This document shows, one piece after another, positions 54,541 through 63,431 of a stretch of DNA of 64,000 bases. Source of the DNA: Halalkalibacter suaedae (GTDB taxonomy: Bacteria > Bacillota > Bacilli > Bacillales > Bacillaceae_D); contig NZ_JAGKSQ010000006.1 in NCBI RefSeq assembly GCF_017939705.1, forward strand, positions 1-64,000. The letters are read 5' to 3'. Position numbers and translations under genes: made by a program. The notes below the pieces were generated by a model. The model did no database searches and was not told the origin of the DNA. It saw nothing but the letters and a program-made list of their open reading frames with translations. Position 1 is the first letter of the stretch, and each line of letters begins with the position of its first letter.

Positions 54541-54597
54541 GGACTTACAAGGTGGGGTTGTTGCAAAAAGGTCGAAGTCCTTTTTACGACAACCCTC
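54541..54597 (+). terminator. Alternative hairpins after the yflJ-like gene
   Basis: AAGGACTT pairs with AAGTCCTT (about 54540-54582), ending in TTTTT. The longer GGGTTGT/GCAAAAAGG arm (about 54556-54571) pairs with 54579-54597. The two cannot form together. The first is an ordinary terminator. Confidence 0.6.
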
Positions 54598-54703
54598 TAA
54601 TTATTTATAAGCGATATCTTCAAATGCATAGACAAATATTATACATGATGTACAATTAGATAAACGTTCTTACGACACTGAACGATCATGAATGGAGGAA
54701 TTT

Positions 54704-54862
54704 ATGTCGAATATAGTGAAGCAAATAGCGAAATTCGCATCTAATCAGGGAATAAAGGTTGCTTTCTATAGGAGATTTAGACATAACAAATATAGTTCCT
54801 ACATCAGTACTCTCCAACCATACAATCAACATCCATCCCTTTTCAGCAAGGAAAGGATATGA
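54704..54862 (+). CDS. Small ORF overlapping the following gene by ATGA
   Basis: A 52-residue basic protein (SNIVKQIAKFASNQGIKVAF, then FYRRFRHNKYSSY), with GGAGG 5 nt before the ATG. It looks amphipathic at the start, but I do not recognise it. Its stop overlaps the next start by 4 bases (ATGA, 54859-54862), so the next gene probably depends on translation of this one. It could be a protein in its own right or a leader peptide. Confidence 0.55.
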   Translation: MSNIVKQIAKFASNQGIKVAFYRRFRHNKYSSYISTLQPYNQHPSLFSKERI

Positions 54863-55374
54863 CCACATCGTTAGAGACTATTTTTTCGATGAGGAAGTAC
54901 AAGCATTTAGATTTGTTAAGACTTCATAAACAAGGATATGTCGATAAAGATGTTAAGGGCTTTTTTCTTAATGAGGAACCTCAATTTTTTTATAAGCTAT
55001 ATCGCACCCGTAAATTTTATATAAATGAGGAATTCGACAAAATGGAGGAAGCACTCCAACAGCTTGGCTCGCATTCAATTAAAATGAAAGACACTCTCCA
55101 AACTAAACTACATATAGACTCTATTGGATTTGCAAATGACTTGCTACAAATTGATTTTACATTTCTACTAATCCAACATTATTATCAAGGAAAAACGAAT
55201 TTACCACTTATCTCTTATCGTCAGCTTTTGGCTTGGATTCTCCATGAAAAGAAAAAGAAAAAAATGCTCAATGAAATAAAAAAAAATAGGCCTACGATGA
55301 TTGATAGTCTCAAAACAATACAACAGCTTCTTACTACTGAAGAGTTTTTCAAATGGGTTATTAGTCATCAGTAA
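54859..55374 (+). CDS. Hypothetical protein, 171 aa, coupled to a small ORF
   Basis: A 171-residue soluble, mostly helical basic protein (RKYKHLDLLRLHKQGYVDKD, later a KKKKKM run), with no recognisable domain, cysteine or membrane helix. It starts at 54859, overlapping the stop of the 52-codon ORF by ATGA, and GAAAGGA 4-5 nt upstream lies in that ORF. No orthologue in the B. subtilis neighbourhood is known to me. Followed by the convergent nitrilase-family gene. Function is unknown. Confidence 0.65.
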   Translation: MTTSLETIFSMRKYKHLDLLRLHKQGYVDKDVKGFFLNEEPQFFYKLYRTRKFYINEEFDKMEEALQQLGSHSIKMKDTLQTKLHIDSIGFANDLLQIDFTFLLIQHYYQGKTNLPLISYRQLLAWILHEKKKKKMLNEIKKNRPTMIDSLKTIQQLLTTEEFFKWVISHQ

Positions 55375-55450
55375 AACCATTTCAAATGATGGACATGATC
55401 TCGCCTTTAGAACACCTTACAAAAGACGAGATCTTTCAAGTCCATCAAGA

Positions 55451-56245
55451 TTATTGATGCTTATACAAGCTTGGGACACGACTATTGAAAACTGGGACCT
55501 CACTTCGAATTTTTTTGACAGTACTCATATCCAAGCTGGTAGTTAAGGTTTCTTCCGTAGAACTTGAACCAACAGATAGGCTTTCTCCCCATGGTGTGAT
55601 CACTTGTGATTGACCAGCAAATTCGACCCCATCATATATTCCAACCCGATTACAGCTAGCAACAAACACTTGATTCTCAATTGCCCTTGCCTTTTGTAGG
55701 ATGTTCCAGTGAAGCTCACGTGCTGATGGCCATTCTGCAACAACAAAAATAATTTCTGCACCTTGTAATGCGAGCGAACGTGCTAATTCTGGAAAACGAA
55801 GGTCATAACAAATCATGAGGCCCATTTTGTATCCATCCAACTCAAATACGGTTCCAGCTTCCTTTCCACCATCAAGATAGAGATGCTCCTTTAGCATTGG
55901 AACGAGGTGAATTTTGTCATATTGATATATTAGCTCACCATGACGATCAATAACCAACGCACGATTATACACCTTTCCATTCTCCTTAACAGCAATAGAA
56001 CCCGCAACTAAATTCACCATATGCTTCTTAGCAATCCCCTGAAGGAACAAGACAATATCTGTATCCAGCTCTTGAATAATCGTTTCTAACTCAGTAAGAG
56101 TATAAGCCGTCGTCCACATTTCAGGTAAGACAAGTATATCTGGATTTACACTATTACAGACCTCCTCCGCCCAGTTCTCTACCTTCTTACAATTTTCCTC
56201 TGGCTTCCCAGGAATAATATCCATCTGATACATTACAACCTTCAT
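55451..56245 (-). CDS. Carbon-nitrogen hydrolase (nitrilase superfamily)
   Basis: A 264-residue amidase-like hydrolase. The Glu-Lys-Cys triad is E42 (LVLPEMWTT), K111 (YDKIHLVPM) and C146 (LMICYDLRFPE). The size and motifs are those of omega-amidase/MtnU-like members that act on short amide substrates such as 2-oxoglutaramate; the exact substrate is unproved. GAGGTG lies 5 nt before the ATG. Single gene without neighbouring methionine-salvage genes. Confidence 0.9.
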   Translation of the reverse strand: MKVVMYQMDIIPGKPEENCKKVENWAEEVCNSVNPDILVLPEMWTTAYTLTELETIIQELDTDIVLFLQGIAKKHMVNLVAGSIAVKENGKVYNRALVIDRHGELIYQYDKIHLVPMLKEHLYLDGGKEAGTVFELDGYKMGLMICYDLRFPELARSLALQGAEIIFVVAEWPSARELHWNILQKARAIENQVFVASCNRVGIYDGVEFAGQSQVITPWGESLSVGSSSTEETLTTSLDMSTVKKIRSEVPVFNSRVPSLYKHQ

Positions 56246-56407
56246 CTTCTCACCTCTGTATATATATTAATTTATTTAATTGTATCAAAAAGTCAGATAC
56301 TCCGGTATTTATAATACAGCATCCACTAATCCCCCAAACTCCAGCAGTATTCAGTCACCTGAGTAAGAAGATGTTAAAAAGGAAGTAAACTACAATTCTT
56401 CCTCTTT

Positions 56408-56542
56408 CAAAGCGGACGGGATGGGCGGGCCGACTCCTGCAGGACATAAGGGCAAATGGAAATCCACCGGCAAAGCCGGTTAGTTCCATGCCCTCCTGCG
56501 GAAAGCGTGCCCCCCATCCCGGTAGCGGAGTCAAAGCATCTT
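56408..56542. repeat. Covarying 135-bp hairpin repeat, copy 3
   Basis: Third copy of the element seen at 21319 and 25694. Its inner stem reads ATGGAA/TTCCAT where the other copies read GTTGAA/TTCAAC: both arms changed together. Outer stem GGGATGGG/CCCATCCC and ACCGGC/GCCGGT are kept. It fills most of the 370-bp gap 56,246-56,615; nothing else is visible there except the terminator of fruA. Confidence 0.9.
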
Positions 56543-56579
56543 ACCAATAGCAATATAAGCAGTCATTACCAAAAAACTA

Positions 56580-56609
56580 AGGGGCTCCTCATAACAATGA
56601 GAAGCCCCT
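56580..56609 (-). terminator. Terminator of the fruRKA operon
   Basis: AGGGGCTCCTCAT pairs with ATGAGAAGCCCCT with one C-A mismatch and a 4-nt loop; the minus strand continues with a T-rich run (A6 at 56571-56576). Confidence 0.88.
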
Positions 56610-56615
56610 CGTTCA

Positions 56616-58484
56616 TTAGTCTACTTTCTTTTTCCAAAAACCTAACATCAACGCCGTTACAATTGACCCAGCTAATATTGCGACAATATATAGGAATGCA
56701 CTTCCATATACTAATGGAATAACAAATGCTCCGCCGTGTGGAGCAGGTAATCCTACACCAAATAATGCTGTTAATCCACCGGCAATCACTGAACCAACTA
56801 CAACGGATGGAATCACTCGTCCTGGATCTGCTGCAGCAAAAGGAATTGCACCTTCTGTGATGAACGAAAGACCTAGAACATAGTTTGTCTTTCCTCCTTC
56901 ACGCTCTTGCTTTGTGAATTTATTTTTAAAGAATGTTGTGGCTAAGGCAATTCCTAAAGGAGGAGCCATCCCGCCTGCCATAACAGCAGCATGCGGACCG
57001 AAGTTTCCTGCATCAATCATGGCGATTCCGAATGTGAAGGCAGCCTTATTAATCGGCCCACCCATATCAATTGCCATCATTCCACCTAGGATAATACCGA
57101 GTATGACCATGTTTGCAGTACCCATACCTGCTAACCAAGTTTCAAGACCTGAATTAAATGTCGAAAGTGGTTGAACCATAAGTAACATAATAATACCTGT
57201 AAGGAAAATATTAAAAACTGGATAAAGTAACACTGTCTTAATTCCTTCAAGGAAGTCAGGTAATCCTTGTAAGACATACTTAACAAGTAATGCAAGATAA
57301 CCAGCTAAGAAACCAGCAATTAAACCACCTAAGAAACCAGCTCCACCTGTGAATGCAATTAGTCCACCAACCATACCTGCTGCAAAACCAGGACGGTCGG
57401 CAATACTCATTGCAATGAATGCAGCTAATACAGGAATCATCAGATTAAACGCATTTCCGCCACCAATTGTATTCAGCATTGCCGCAAATTCATTATATTC
57501 TGGATGACCTGGTTTAGCTGAATTAATTCCGAAGATGAATGAAATTGCGATTAAGATACCACCACCGACAACGAATGGGAGCATGTTTGAAACACCATTC
57601 ATTAAATGCTTGTAAAATCCGCTTTTCCCACCAGATCCAGCTTCTTCTCTTCTCCCAGAACCAGAACCACTATATACTGGTACCTCTCCTGAGATCGCTT
57701 GAGAGATTAACTCTTTCGGTCTTCGAATTCCGTCAGTGACACCTGTCTGAATCACTTTCTTTCCACTGAAGCGGTCCATTTCAATTTTTGTATCTGCTGC
57801 GACAATAATTGCAGAGGCATTTTCAATTTCAGCATCTGTTAAGCGATTTTTCACGCCACCAGAACCATTTGTTTCAACCTTAATTGTAACACCTTGATTC
57901 TTTGCCTCATCCTTCAACGCATCTGCTGCCATATACGTATGAGCAATCCCTGTTGGACATCCAGTAACGGCTAACAATGTGAAACCGTCTTGCTTTTCTC
58001 CTTGCTCTGCCTTTTCTTTCGCTACTTGTTCTTCCTCTTTTATATCAATTGCTTTCACAATTTCAGCTTCAGTTGTCGCTTCTAGTAGCACTTTTCTAAA
58101 TGCATCATCCATTAAAAATGTTGATAATCTCGAAAGTGTTTCTAAATGTGCTTCATTCGCTCCTTCTGATGCTGCAATCATGAAGAACAAATGAGTTGGC
58201 TGACCATCTAATGATTCATAATCTAGACCTTCAGTTGAACGTCCAAATGCAATGGCTGGCGTCTTAACAGCAGCTGTCTTTGCATGTGGAATCGCAATCC
58301 CATCACCAAGTCCAGTTGTCGTTTGTTCTTCACGCTTCCAAATTGCTTTTTTATATTCTACAGGATCCTTTAACTTTCCTGCTGAATCTAATTGTCTAAC
58401 AAGCTCATCAATAGCCGATGACTTGGATGTTGCTTTCATATTTAATACGATCGTATCTTTTTTCAATAGATCAGAAATTCTCAT
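56616..58484 (-). CDS. fruA: Fructose-specific PTS transporter EIIABC
   Basis: A 622-residue PTS permease transporting fructose and producing fructose 1-phosphate. EIIA about 1-145 has phospho-histidine H67 (IAIPHAKT). EIIB about 165-265 has phospho-cysteine C176 (VTGCPTGIAHTYMAAD). EIIC about 285-622 has many glycine-rich helices. The order A-B-C matches B. subtilis FruA. The start at 58484 has GAGGGTG 6 nt upstream; a GTG 9 nt earlier lies inside the end of fruK. Last gene of fruRKA. Confidence 0.96.
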   Translation of the reverse strand: MRISDLLKKDTIVLNMKATSKSSAIDELVRQLDSAGKLKDPVEYKKAIWKREEQTTTGLGDGIAIPHAKTAAVKTPAIAFGRSTEGLDYESLDGQPTHLFFMIAASEGANEAHLETLSRLSTFLMDDAFRKVLLEATTEAEIVKAIDIKEEEQVAKEKAEQGEKQDGFTLLAVTGCPTGIAHTYMAADALKDEAKNQGVTIKVETNGSGGVKNRLTDAEIENASAIIVAADTKIEMDRFSGKKVIQTGVTDGIRRPKELISQAISGEVPVYSGSGSGRREEAGSGGKSGFYKHLMNGVSNMLPFVVGGGILIAISFIFGINSAKPGHPEYNEFAAMLNTIGGGNAFNLMIPVLAAFIAMSIADRPGFAAGMVGGLIAFTGGAGFLGGLIAGFLAGYLALLVKYVLQGLPDFLEGIKTVLLYPVFNIFLTGIIMLLMVQPLSTFNSGLETWLAGMGTANMVILGIILGGMMAIDMGGPINKAAFTFGIAMIDAGNFGPHAAVMAGGMAPPLGIALATTFFKNKFTKQEREGGKTNYVLGLSFITEGAIPFAAADPGRVIPSVVVGSVIAGGLTALFGVGLPAPHGGAFVIPLVYGSAFLYIVAILAGSIVTALMLGFWKKKVD

Positions 58485-58485
58485 T

Positions 58486-59409
58486 TTACACACCCTCTTC
58501 TAAGTTGATAATATTGATTTCTTTCATTAATTCTTCTACATCTTCTCTTTGACAAAAACCTTCCGAAAAGGCGGTTGCACTTCCGGCGGCAACTGAAAAC
58601 TTAAAGGCATCTACGGTTGACTTATTTTCCGATAGTGCCGCTAAAAACCCAGCTACAACGGAATCACCAGCCCCAACTGAATTTTTCAACTCTCCCTTTG
58701 GTGTGTTAGCAAAGTAAATACCTTCCCTTGTTCCTAAAACTGCCCCTTCTCCTGCAAACGACACTAGCACATACTTAATATCTTTTTTTAGGAGTTCTTT
58801 TACATATGGGAGAGATTCTTTTGGTGTAAGTGGTCCTGTCTCGAATAACTCCGCCAGCTCATGATGATTTGGCTTGATAAAGGTTGGGGCTGCTTTGATT
58901 GCGTATTCGAAAGCACGACCACTTGAATCAATAAAAACATCAGCCTTCCGCTTTCTTGCTTCCTCTGTCAATGTCATATAAATCGTATCTTTGATCGTTT
59001 CGGGAACACTTCCAGCTAAAACGAGTTGATCACCAGCTTTTAATCGCTCAAGCTGTGTAATCAAATTCTTCAGATCTTCCTCCAGAATTCTTGGAGAAGC
59101 ACCATTTATTTCAGTTTCTTGGTCAGCCTGAATTTTGATATTAATTCTTGTATCACTAGCAATCTCAGTAAAATTAGCTGTAATGCCTTCCTGCTCAAGT
59201 GTTTCCTTGATGAAGCGTCCAGTAAAACCACCAATGAATCCCATTGTCTCACTTGGATGTCCAAGTCTTTTCAACACCTTAGAAACATTAATTCCTTTCC
59301 CCCCAGCTACCTTTTGATCACTACTTGCACGGTTAACAGTTCCTAGTTCGACTCTGTCAAGACGAACAAAGTGATCAATGGCGGGATTTAGTGTAACGGT
59401 AAAAATCAT
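58486..59409 (-). CDS. fruK: 1-phosphofructokinase
   Basis: A 307-residue PfkB-family kinase converting fructose 1-phosphate to fructose 1,6-bisphosphate. The N-terminal TLNPAIDHFV and GGKGINVSKVL are PfkB signature 1, and the C-terminal GAGDSVVAGF contains the catalytic aspartate (signature 2). The start overlaps the fruR stop by 4 bases (ATGA) and uses AGAGGTGG in the fruR end. Middle gene of the operon. Confidence 0.97.
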   Translation of the reverse strand: MIFTVTLNPAIDHFVRLDRVELGTVNRASSDQKVAGGKGINVSKVLKRLGHPSETMGFIGGFTGRFIKETLEQEGITANFTEIASDTRINIKIQADQETEINGASPRILEEDLKNLITQLERLKAGDQLVLAGSVPETIKDTIYMTLTEEARKRKADVFIDSSGRAFEYAIKAAPTFIKPNHHELAELFETGPLTPKESLPYVKELLKKDIKYVLVSFAGEGAVLGTREGIYFANTPKGELKNSVGAGDSVVAGFLAALSENKSTVDAFKFSVAAGSATAFSEGFCQREDVEELMKEINIINLEEGV

Positions 59410-60161
59410 AATGTAACCACCTCTAAGTTGGTATGCTTTATTAATTCCTGACTATATTCCTTCTCAATTAATGAACTAGTGATCACTGTTACGTCTTCTA
59501 CTTTGGCAAAGGTTGAAAACGATACTTCACCGAACTTCGAGTGATCGGCTAGCAGAAAACTTTGCTTTGATCTTTCAATTGTATATTCTTTAATGAAGGC
59601 CTCTTGTGGATCCGGTGTCGTGCAATCACCATTAATACTAATTCCATTTACACCTAGAAACGCTTTATCAAATCGAAATGTCTCCAATGTCTTAATTGCA
59701 CTGCGACCAATAAATGCCCCTGTTCCAGATTTCACATAACCACCAATGACATGTGTCTCGACTTCTAGCTCCATCAATAGCGGAATATTCATTAATCCGT
59801 TTGTTACTACAACCACATCTTTCCCTTTTAGATAAGGAATTATTTCAATGGTACTAGTACCAGCGTCTAAAAAGATACAGTCACCATCCTCAACAAACTC
59901 TGCGGCCTTTTTGGCAATTTGATGTTTTTCATGACTGTTTTTGGTTGTTTTCTCTGCTATTGTTGGTTCATCTAATTTCTTTTGCAATATTGTAGCCCCG
60001 CCGTGTAAACGCTTTAATTTACCTGCACGTTCAAGCTTTTGCAAATCTCTACGAATCGTTGACTCGGAAGCCCCAGTCTCATCAATTATGTCTTGCATTT
60101 TTATTGTATTTCTTGCAATTAGTAAGGCTAGGATTTTTTGTTGACGTTCAAGATCCAACAT
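59406..60161 (-). CDS. fruR: DeoR family repressor of the fructose operon
   Basis: A 251-residue DeoR-type repressor. The helix-turn-helix is near residues 20-45 (QDIIDETGASESTIRRDLQKLE) and the sugar-phosphate sensing domain follows, with FLDAGTSTIE and the D/K active-like residues. Fructose 1-phosphate is the expected inducer from the family. The start at 60161 (MLDLERQQKI) has AGAGGTG 6 nt upstream and gives the usual DeoR N-terminus; the longer frame adds 21 extra residues. First gene of fruRKA, probably autoregulated through the boxes upstream. Confidence 0.94.
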   Translation of the reverse strand: MLDLERQQKILALLIARNTIKMQDIIDETGASESTIRRDLQKLERAGKLKRLHGGATILQKKLDEPTIAEKTTKNSHEKHQIAKKAAEFVEDGDCIFLDAGTSTIEIIPYLKGKDVVVVTNGLMNIPLLMELEVETHVIGGYVKSGTGAFIGRSAIKTLETFRFDKAFLGVNGISINGDCTTPDPQEAFIKEYTIERSKQSFLLADHSKFGEVSFSTFAKVEDVTVITSSLIEKEYSQELIKHTNLEVVTL

Positions 60162-60185
60162 AACAATCACCTCTTCTATGAATGT

Positions 60186-60278
60186 AGTATACTTTGAAAA
60201 ACAATCAATTTCAACTATTTTCAATCAAAAACGATCAATATTTTTCAAAAAAAGTGACAACCACTCAAAAACGGTCAT
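60186..60278 (-). promoter_or_regulatory. fruRKA promoter with three FruR-like direct repeats
   Basis: On the minus strand TTGAAA (60209-60214) and TATACT (60186-60191) are spaced by 17 bp. Three related motifs lie on the plus strand as GAAAAACAATCAA (60196-60208, inside the spacer), TCAAAAACGATCAA (60225-60238) and TCAAAAACGGTCAT (60265-60278). These fit direct-repeat operators of a DeoR-type repressor. Confidence 0.7.
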
Positions 60279-60290
60279 CACCTTTCTTTA

Positions 60291-62177
60291 TTATTCCAAT
60301 TCTTCAACTAAGATGGAAAGTTCTTCCCAGCGTTCCATTGTTTCTTCGAGTTGTTTCTCAATTGCTTCTTTTTCACTCATACACTGCTGAATAATCGAAT
60401 AATCACTACCTGCTTTTGAAATCTGTTCATCAAGCTCAGTTATTTTTTCCTCTAGATCAGTAATTTTGTTTTCAATCCCATTCCATTCAAGCTGATCCTT
60501 ATAGGAAAGCTTTTTCTTTGGGCCTTTCTTATCGACTGGCTTAGCTATTGTTTTTTCAGCTTCCTTCAACTGATCATTAATCATTTCTTGCTCACTTAGA
60601 TAATCTGAATAATGACCTTGGAATCTCGATACAACCCCATTACCTTCAAATACAAGTAAGTGATCGACAACACGATCCAAGAAATAACGATCATGGGAAA
60701 CGGTAATAACAACTCCAGGAAACTGGTCTAAATAATCTTCTAGTACAGAAAGCGTTTCTGTATCAAGATCATTAGTTGGCTCATCTAAAAACAAGACATT
60801 CGGTTCCGACATTAGCACCCGTAGCAAATAGAGTCGACGACGCTCTCCGCCGGACAAACGTCTAATATACGTATGCTGAGCAGAACGTTGGAACAAAAAT
60901 CGTTCTAGCATCTGCTCTGCTGTTATGACGGATCCATCAACAGTATAGACGATTTCAGCAACTTCTTTTATGTAATCAATTACCTTTAATTCGCCATTTA
61001 TTTCTTTGTCCTCTTGAGTATAGTACCCAATATGAACCGTCTCACCCGTAATAATTTCACCCTCATCTGGTGAGATTCGTCCTGCAAGCATATTGAGCAG
61101 TGTTGTTTTCCCACTGCCATTTGGTCCGACGATACCGAGCCGCTCACCGCGAACAAGTAAATAATCTAAATCCTTTACTAATGTTTGGTGATCGTACTGT
61201 TTTCCAACTTTCTTCAACTCAATCACCTGTGTACCAAGTCTCTTTGAGCCGATAGAGAAATCGAAGTCTTCTCGTTTCGCAGCTCCTTTCTCTTCCTGCA
61301 ATTCCTCAACGCGGCCAATTCTCGCCTTTTGTTTCGTTGATCTTGCCTTTGCACCTCTACGTAACCAAGCCAACTCTCTTCGCAGTATATTCTGTCGCTT
61401 TTGATCACGCTGTGCCTCTTGCAGCTCTCGTTCCGCTTTCTTCTCTAGAAACGATTCATAATTACCTTCATATTTAAATAACCGACCGTGGTCCAACTCA
61501 TACATCTGATTTGTCACACGATTTAAGAAGTAACGATCATGAGTTATCAAGATAATTGCACCCTTATATGTAGATAAATAACCTTCTAACCATTCAATTG
61601 TCTTATGGTCAAGATGGTTTGTCGGTTCATCTAATAGCAAGAGATGTGCTGGTTGAATCAATGCTTTAGCAATAGCTACACGTTTTTTCTGTCCTCCGGA
61701 TAATTGTCCGATCTGTGCAGAGAAATCCTTTACACCAAGCTTTGTCAAAATCATTTTCGCAACTGTATTCGCTTCCCACGCGTCAACCTCATCCATCTTC
61801 TGCTGCCACTTCATAAACTCGTTCTGAAACGTCGCATTATTTGGATCACTTTCAAACTCTTGGAGACTTTGCTCATAACCTCTTATTGTCTTCATGACAA
61901 TTGAGTCACCAAAGTAAATTTCATCAATGACTGTGCCCTCTTCATTAAGATCGGGCTGTTGCGGTAAGTATTCAATTTTGAAGTCATTTGCATGATGAAA
62001 CTCACCTGCATCCGCTCCTTCAATTCCCGCTAAAATTTTTAGAAATGTCGATTTCCCCGTTCCATTTACACCAATTAGTCCAATTCTTTGCTTTTCTTCA
62101 ATTGCAAAAGAAATATCTTGGAATAATGTCTTATCACCGTATGTTTTTGTTAACCCTTCAATCTGTAAAATGCTCAT
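60291..62177 (-). CDS. yfmR: ABC-F family ATPase YfmR (Uup-like)
   Basis: A 628-residue ABC-F protein, with two ATPase domains and no membrane segment. Walker A motifs are GVNGTGKST (near 37) and GPNGSGKTT; signatures are LSGGQKKR and LSGGERRR; Walker B motifs are LLLLDEPTNHLD and VLFLDEPTNDLD. A linker of about 80 residues and a C-terminal coiled coil (about 545-628) follow the Uup layout. In B. subtilis YfmR resolves ribosomes stalled at proline stretches together with EF-P. The length is equal to that protein (629). AAGGA lies 10 nt upstream. Confidence 0.92.
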   Translation of the reverse strand: MSILQIEGLTKTYGDKTLFQDISFAIEEKQRIGLIGVNGTGKSTFLKILAGIEGADAGEFHHANDFKIEYLPQQPDLNEEGTVIDEIYFGDSIVMKTIRGYEQSLQEFESDPNNATFQNEFMKWQQKMDEVDAWEANTVAKMILTKLGVKDFSAQIGQLSGGQKKRVAIAKALIQPAHLLLLDEPTNHLDHKTIEWLEGYLSTYKGAIILITHDRYFLNRVTNQMYELDHGRLFKYEGNYESFLEKKAERELQEAQRDQKRQNILRRELAWLRRGAKARSTKQKARIGRVEELQEEKGAAKREDFDFSIGSKRLGTQVIELKKVGKQYDHQTLVKDLDYLLVRGERLGIVGPNGSGKTTLLNMLAGRISPDEGEIITGETVHIGYYTQEDKEINGELKVIDYIKEVAEIVYTVDGSVITAEQMLERFLFQRSAQHTYIRRLSGGERRRLYLLRVLMSEPNVLFLDEPTNDLDTETLSVLEDYLDQFPGVVITVSHDRYFLDRVVDHLLVFEGNGVVSRFQGHYSDYLSEQEMINDQLKEAEKTIAKPVDKKGPKKKLSYKDQLEWNGIENKITDLEEKITELDEQISKAGSDYSIIQQCMSEKEAIEKQLEETMERWEELSILVEELE

Positions 62178-62262
62178 TTGACACTCGTCCTTTTTTTCTT
62201 TTTCTTATCTCTATCTTATACGATCTTAAGCAACACTGCACGTATACAGTTGAAAGGATTAA

Positions 62263-63354
62263 TTAATATAATCGTTCCTGATAAAAGTAATTCGGTTTTA
62301 AGACTTGATCGTTAAAGTGAGAATGAAAGATCTTAGTCGTCGCAGGTGCGAGCGGTGGAATAAGCCAAGACCACTTCCCATTCACTTCACGTCCAGCAAT
62401 TTCCTCTTTTTCACGAAACCGTTCAAACTGTTTGGCTGCTGTATGGTGATCAACAATGCTAACTCCAGCCTGCTTAAAGGAACTGAGTACAGCCAGATTT
62501 AATTCAAGTAATGCCCTGTCCTTCCAAAGAGTCGAGTCTCTCATACGCTCAAGATTCATACAATCAGCAATGTCTGGTAAGAGATCATAGCGATTGTCGT
62601 CAGCTAAATTCCTAGCTCCAATTTCTGTGCCCATATACCAGCCATTAAAAGGGGCTGCTGGGTACGTAATCCCACCAATCTCTAGCTTCATATCTGAAAC
62701 GAAAGGAACCCCGTACCATTTTATTTTCAAGTCGTCAAAACTAGTAATCGTTGGATGAACGATTTCCACTTCCAACACACATCGTTCTGGTATCGAAAAC
62801 CATTTCGGCTCCTTCCCATCAACGTGAATGACTAGTGGAAGAATATCATAGTTTGTTCTAGCTCCCCGCCAGCCTAATGATTGACAATACTTTGTGAATT
62901 GAATCGAATCTGGATCTCCTACTACTCCTCCATCAGCTTCATAACCAGCATATCTAACTAATTGATGATTTAAGATACGGACAGGGTCACCGTTCTCTTT
63001 TCTTTGTTTAAAGATAGAAATCGTTGGGATTACCTTTCCTTTATTCGTCGCATACTCAATATGATCAAAGATTGCCTCTGCAATCTCATCCTCCGATGAT
63101 AACTGGCGCTGATCTAGCACATGCATCGATTCCCAAAACAGTCTCCCAATACAGCGGTTGCTATTTCGCCACGCCACTCTAGCCCCGTGCGAAAGCTCTT
63201 CATATGTATGAGTATATGTACCAGTCTCGTTTATCTCTTTGCTAATCTCCGCTAATCTTCTCTTGCATTCTGCTTCACTTTTTTCTCCTTCATCATAAAA
63301 AAGTCGGATAAATTCTTCTGCTGCTTGATATAGTTCTTCCATCTGAACTGTCAC
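62263..63354 (-). CDS. nos: Bacterial nitric oxide synthase oxygenase
   Basis: A 363-residue stand-alone NOS oxygenase domain oxidising arginine to citrulline and NO with electrons from cellular flavodoxins. C68 in WRNSNRCIGRLFW is the heme thiolate. The E in the substrate site lies in the GWYMGTEIGARNL block, and the C-terminal WLIPPLAP is the pterin region. The length is identical to B. subtilis Nos (yflM). The start is GTG at 63354 with GGGAGG 5 nt upstream. Bacterial NO protects against oxidative stress and some antibiotics. Confidence 0.97.
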   Translation of the reverse strand: MTVQMEELYQAAEEFIRLFYDEGEKSEAECKRRLAEISKEINETGTYTHTYEELSHGARVAWRNSNRCIGRLFWESMHVLDQRQLSSEDEIAEAIFDHIEYATNKGKVIPTISIFKQRKENGDPVRILNHQLVRYAGYEADGGVVGDPDSIQFTKYCQSLGWRGARTNYDILPLVIHVDGKEPKWFSIPERCVLEVEIVHPTITSFDDLKIKWYGVPFVSDMKLEIGGITYPAAPFNGWYMGTEIGARNLADDNRYDLLPDIADCMNLERMRDSTLWKDRALLELNLAVLSSFKQAGVSIVDHHTAAKQFERFREKEEIAGREVNGKWSWLIPPLAPATTKIFHSHFNDQVLKPNYFYQERLY

Positions 63355-63407
63355 TGCCCCCTCCCTTCATAGTTTAGACTTCTCAATTCAAAATAAACAA
63401 CAATAAA

Positions 63408-63431
63408 AGCATGTCAAAATTATGACATGCT
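63408..63431 (-). terminator. Terminator of the glutathione peroxidase gene
   Basis: AGCATGTCA (63408-63416) pairs with TGACATGCT (63423-63431), loop 6 nt; the minus strand continues TTTTATTG. It overlaps the last codons of the gene. Confidence 0.85.

Noticed and set aside
56456-56722. Plus-strand ORF of 88 codons
   Set aside because: Runs through repeat copy 3 and into the opposite strand of fruA; no SD.
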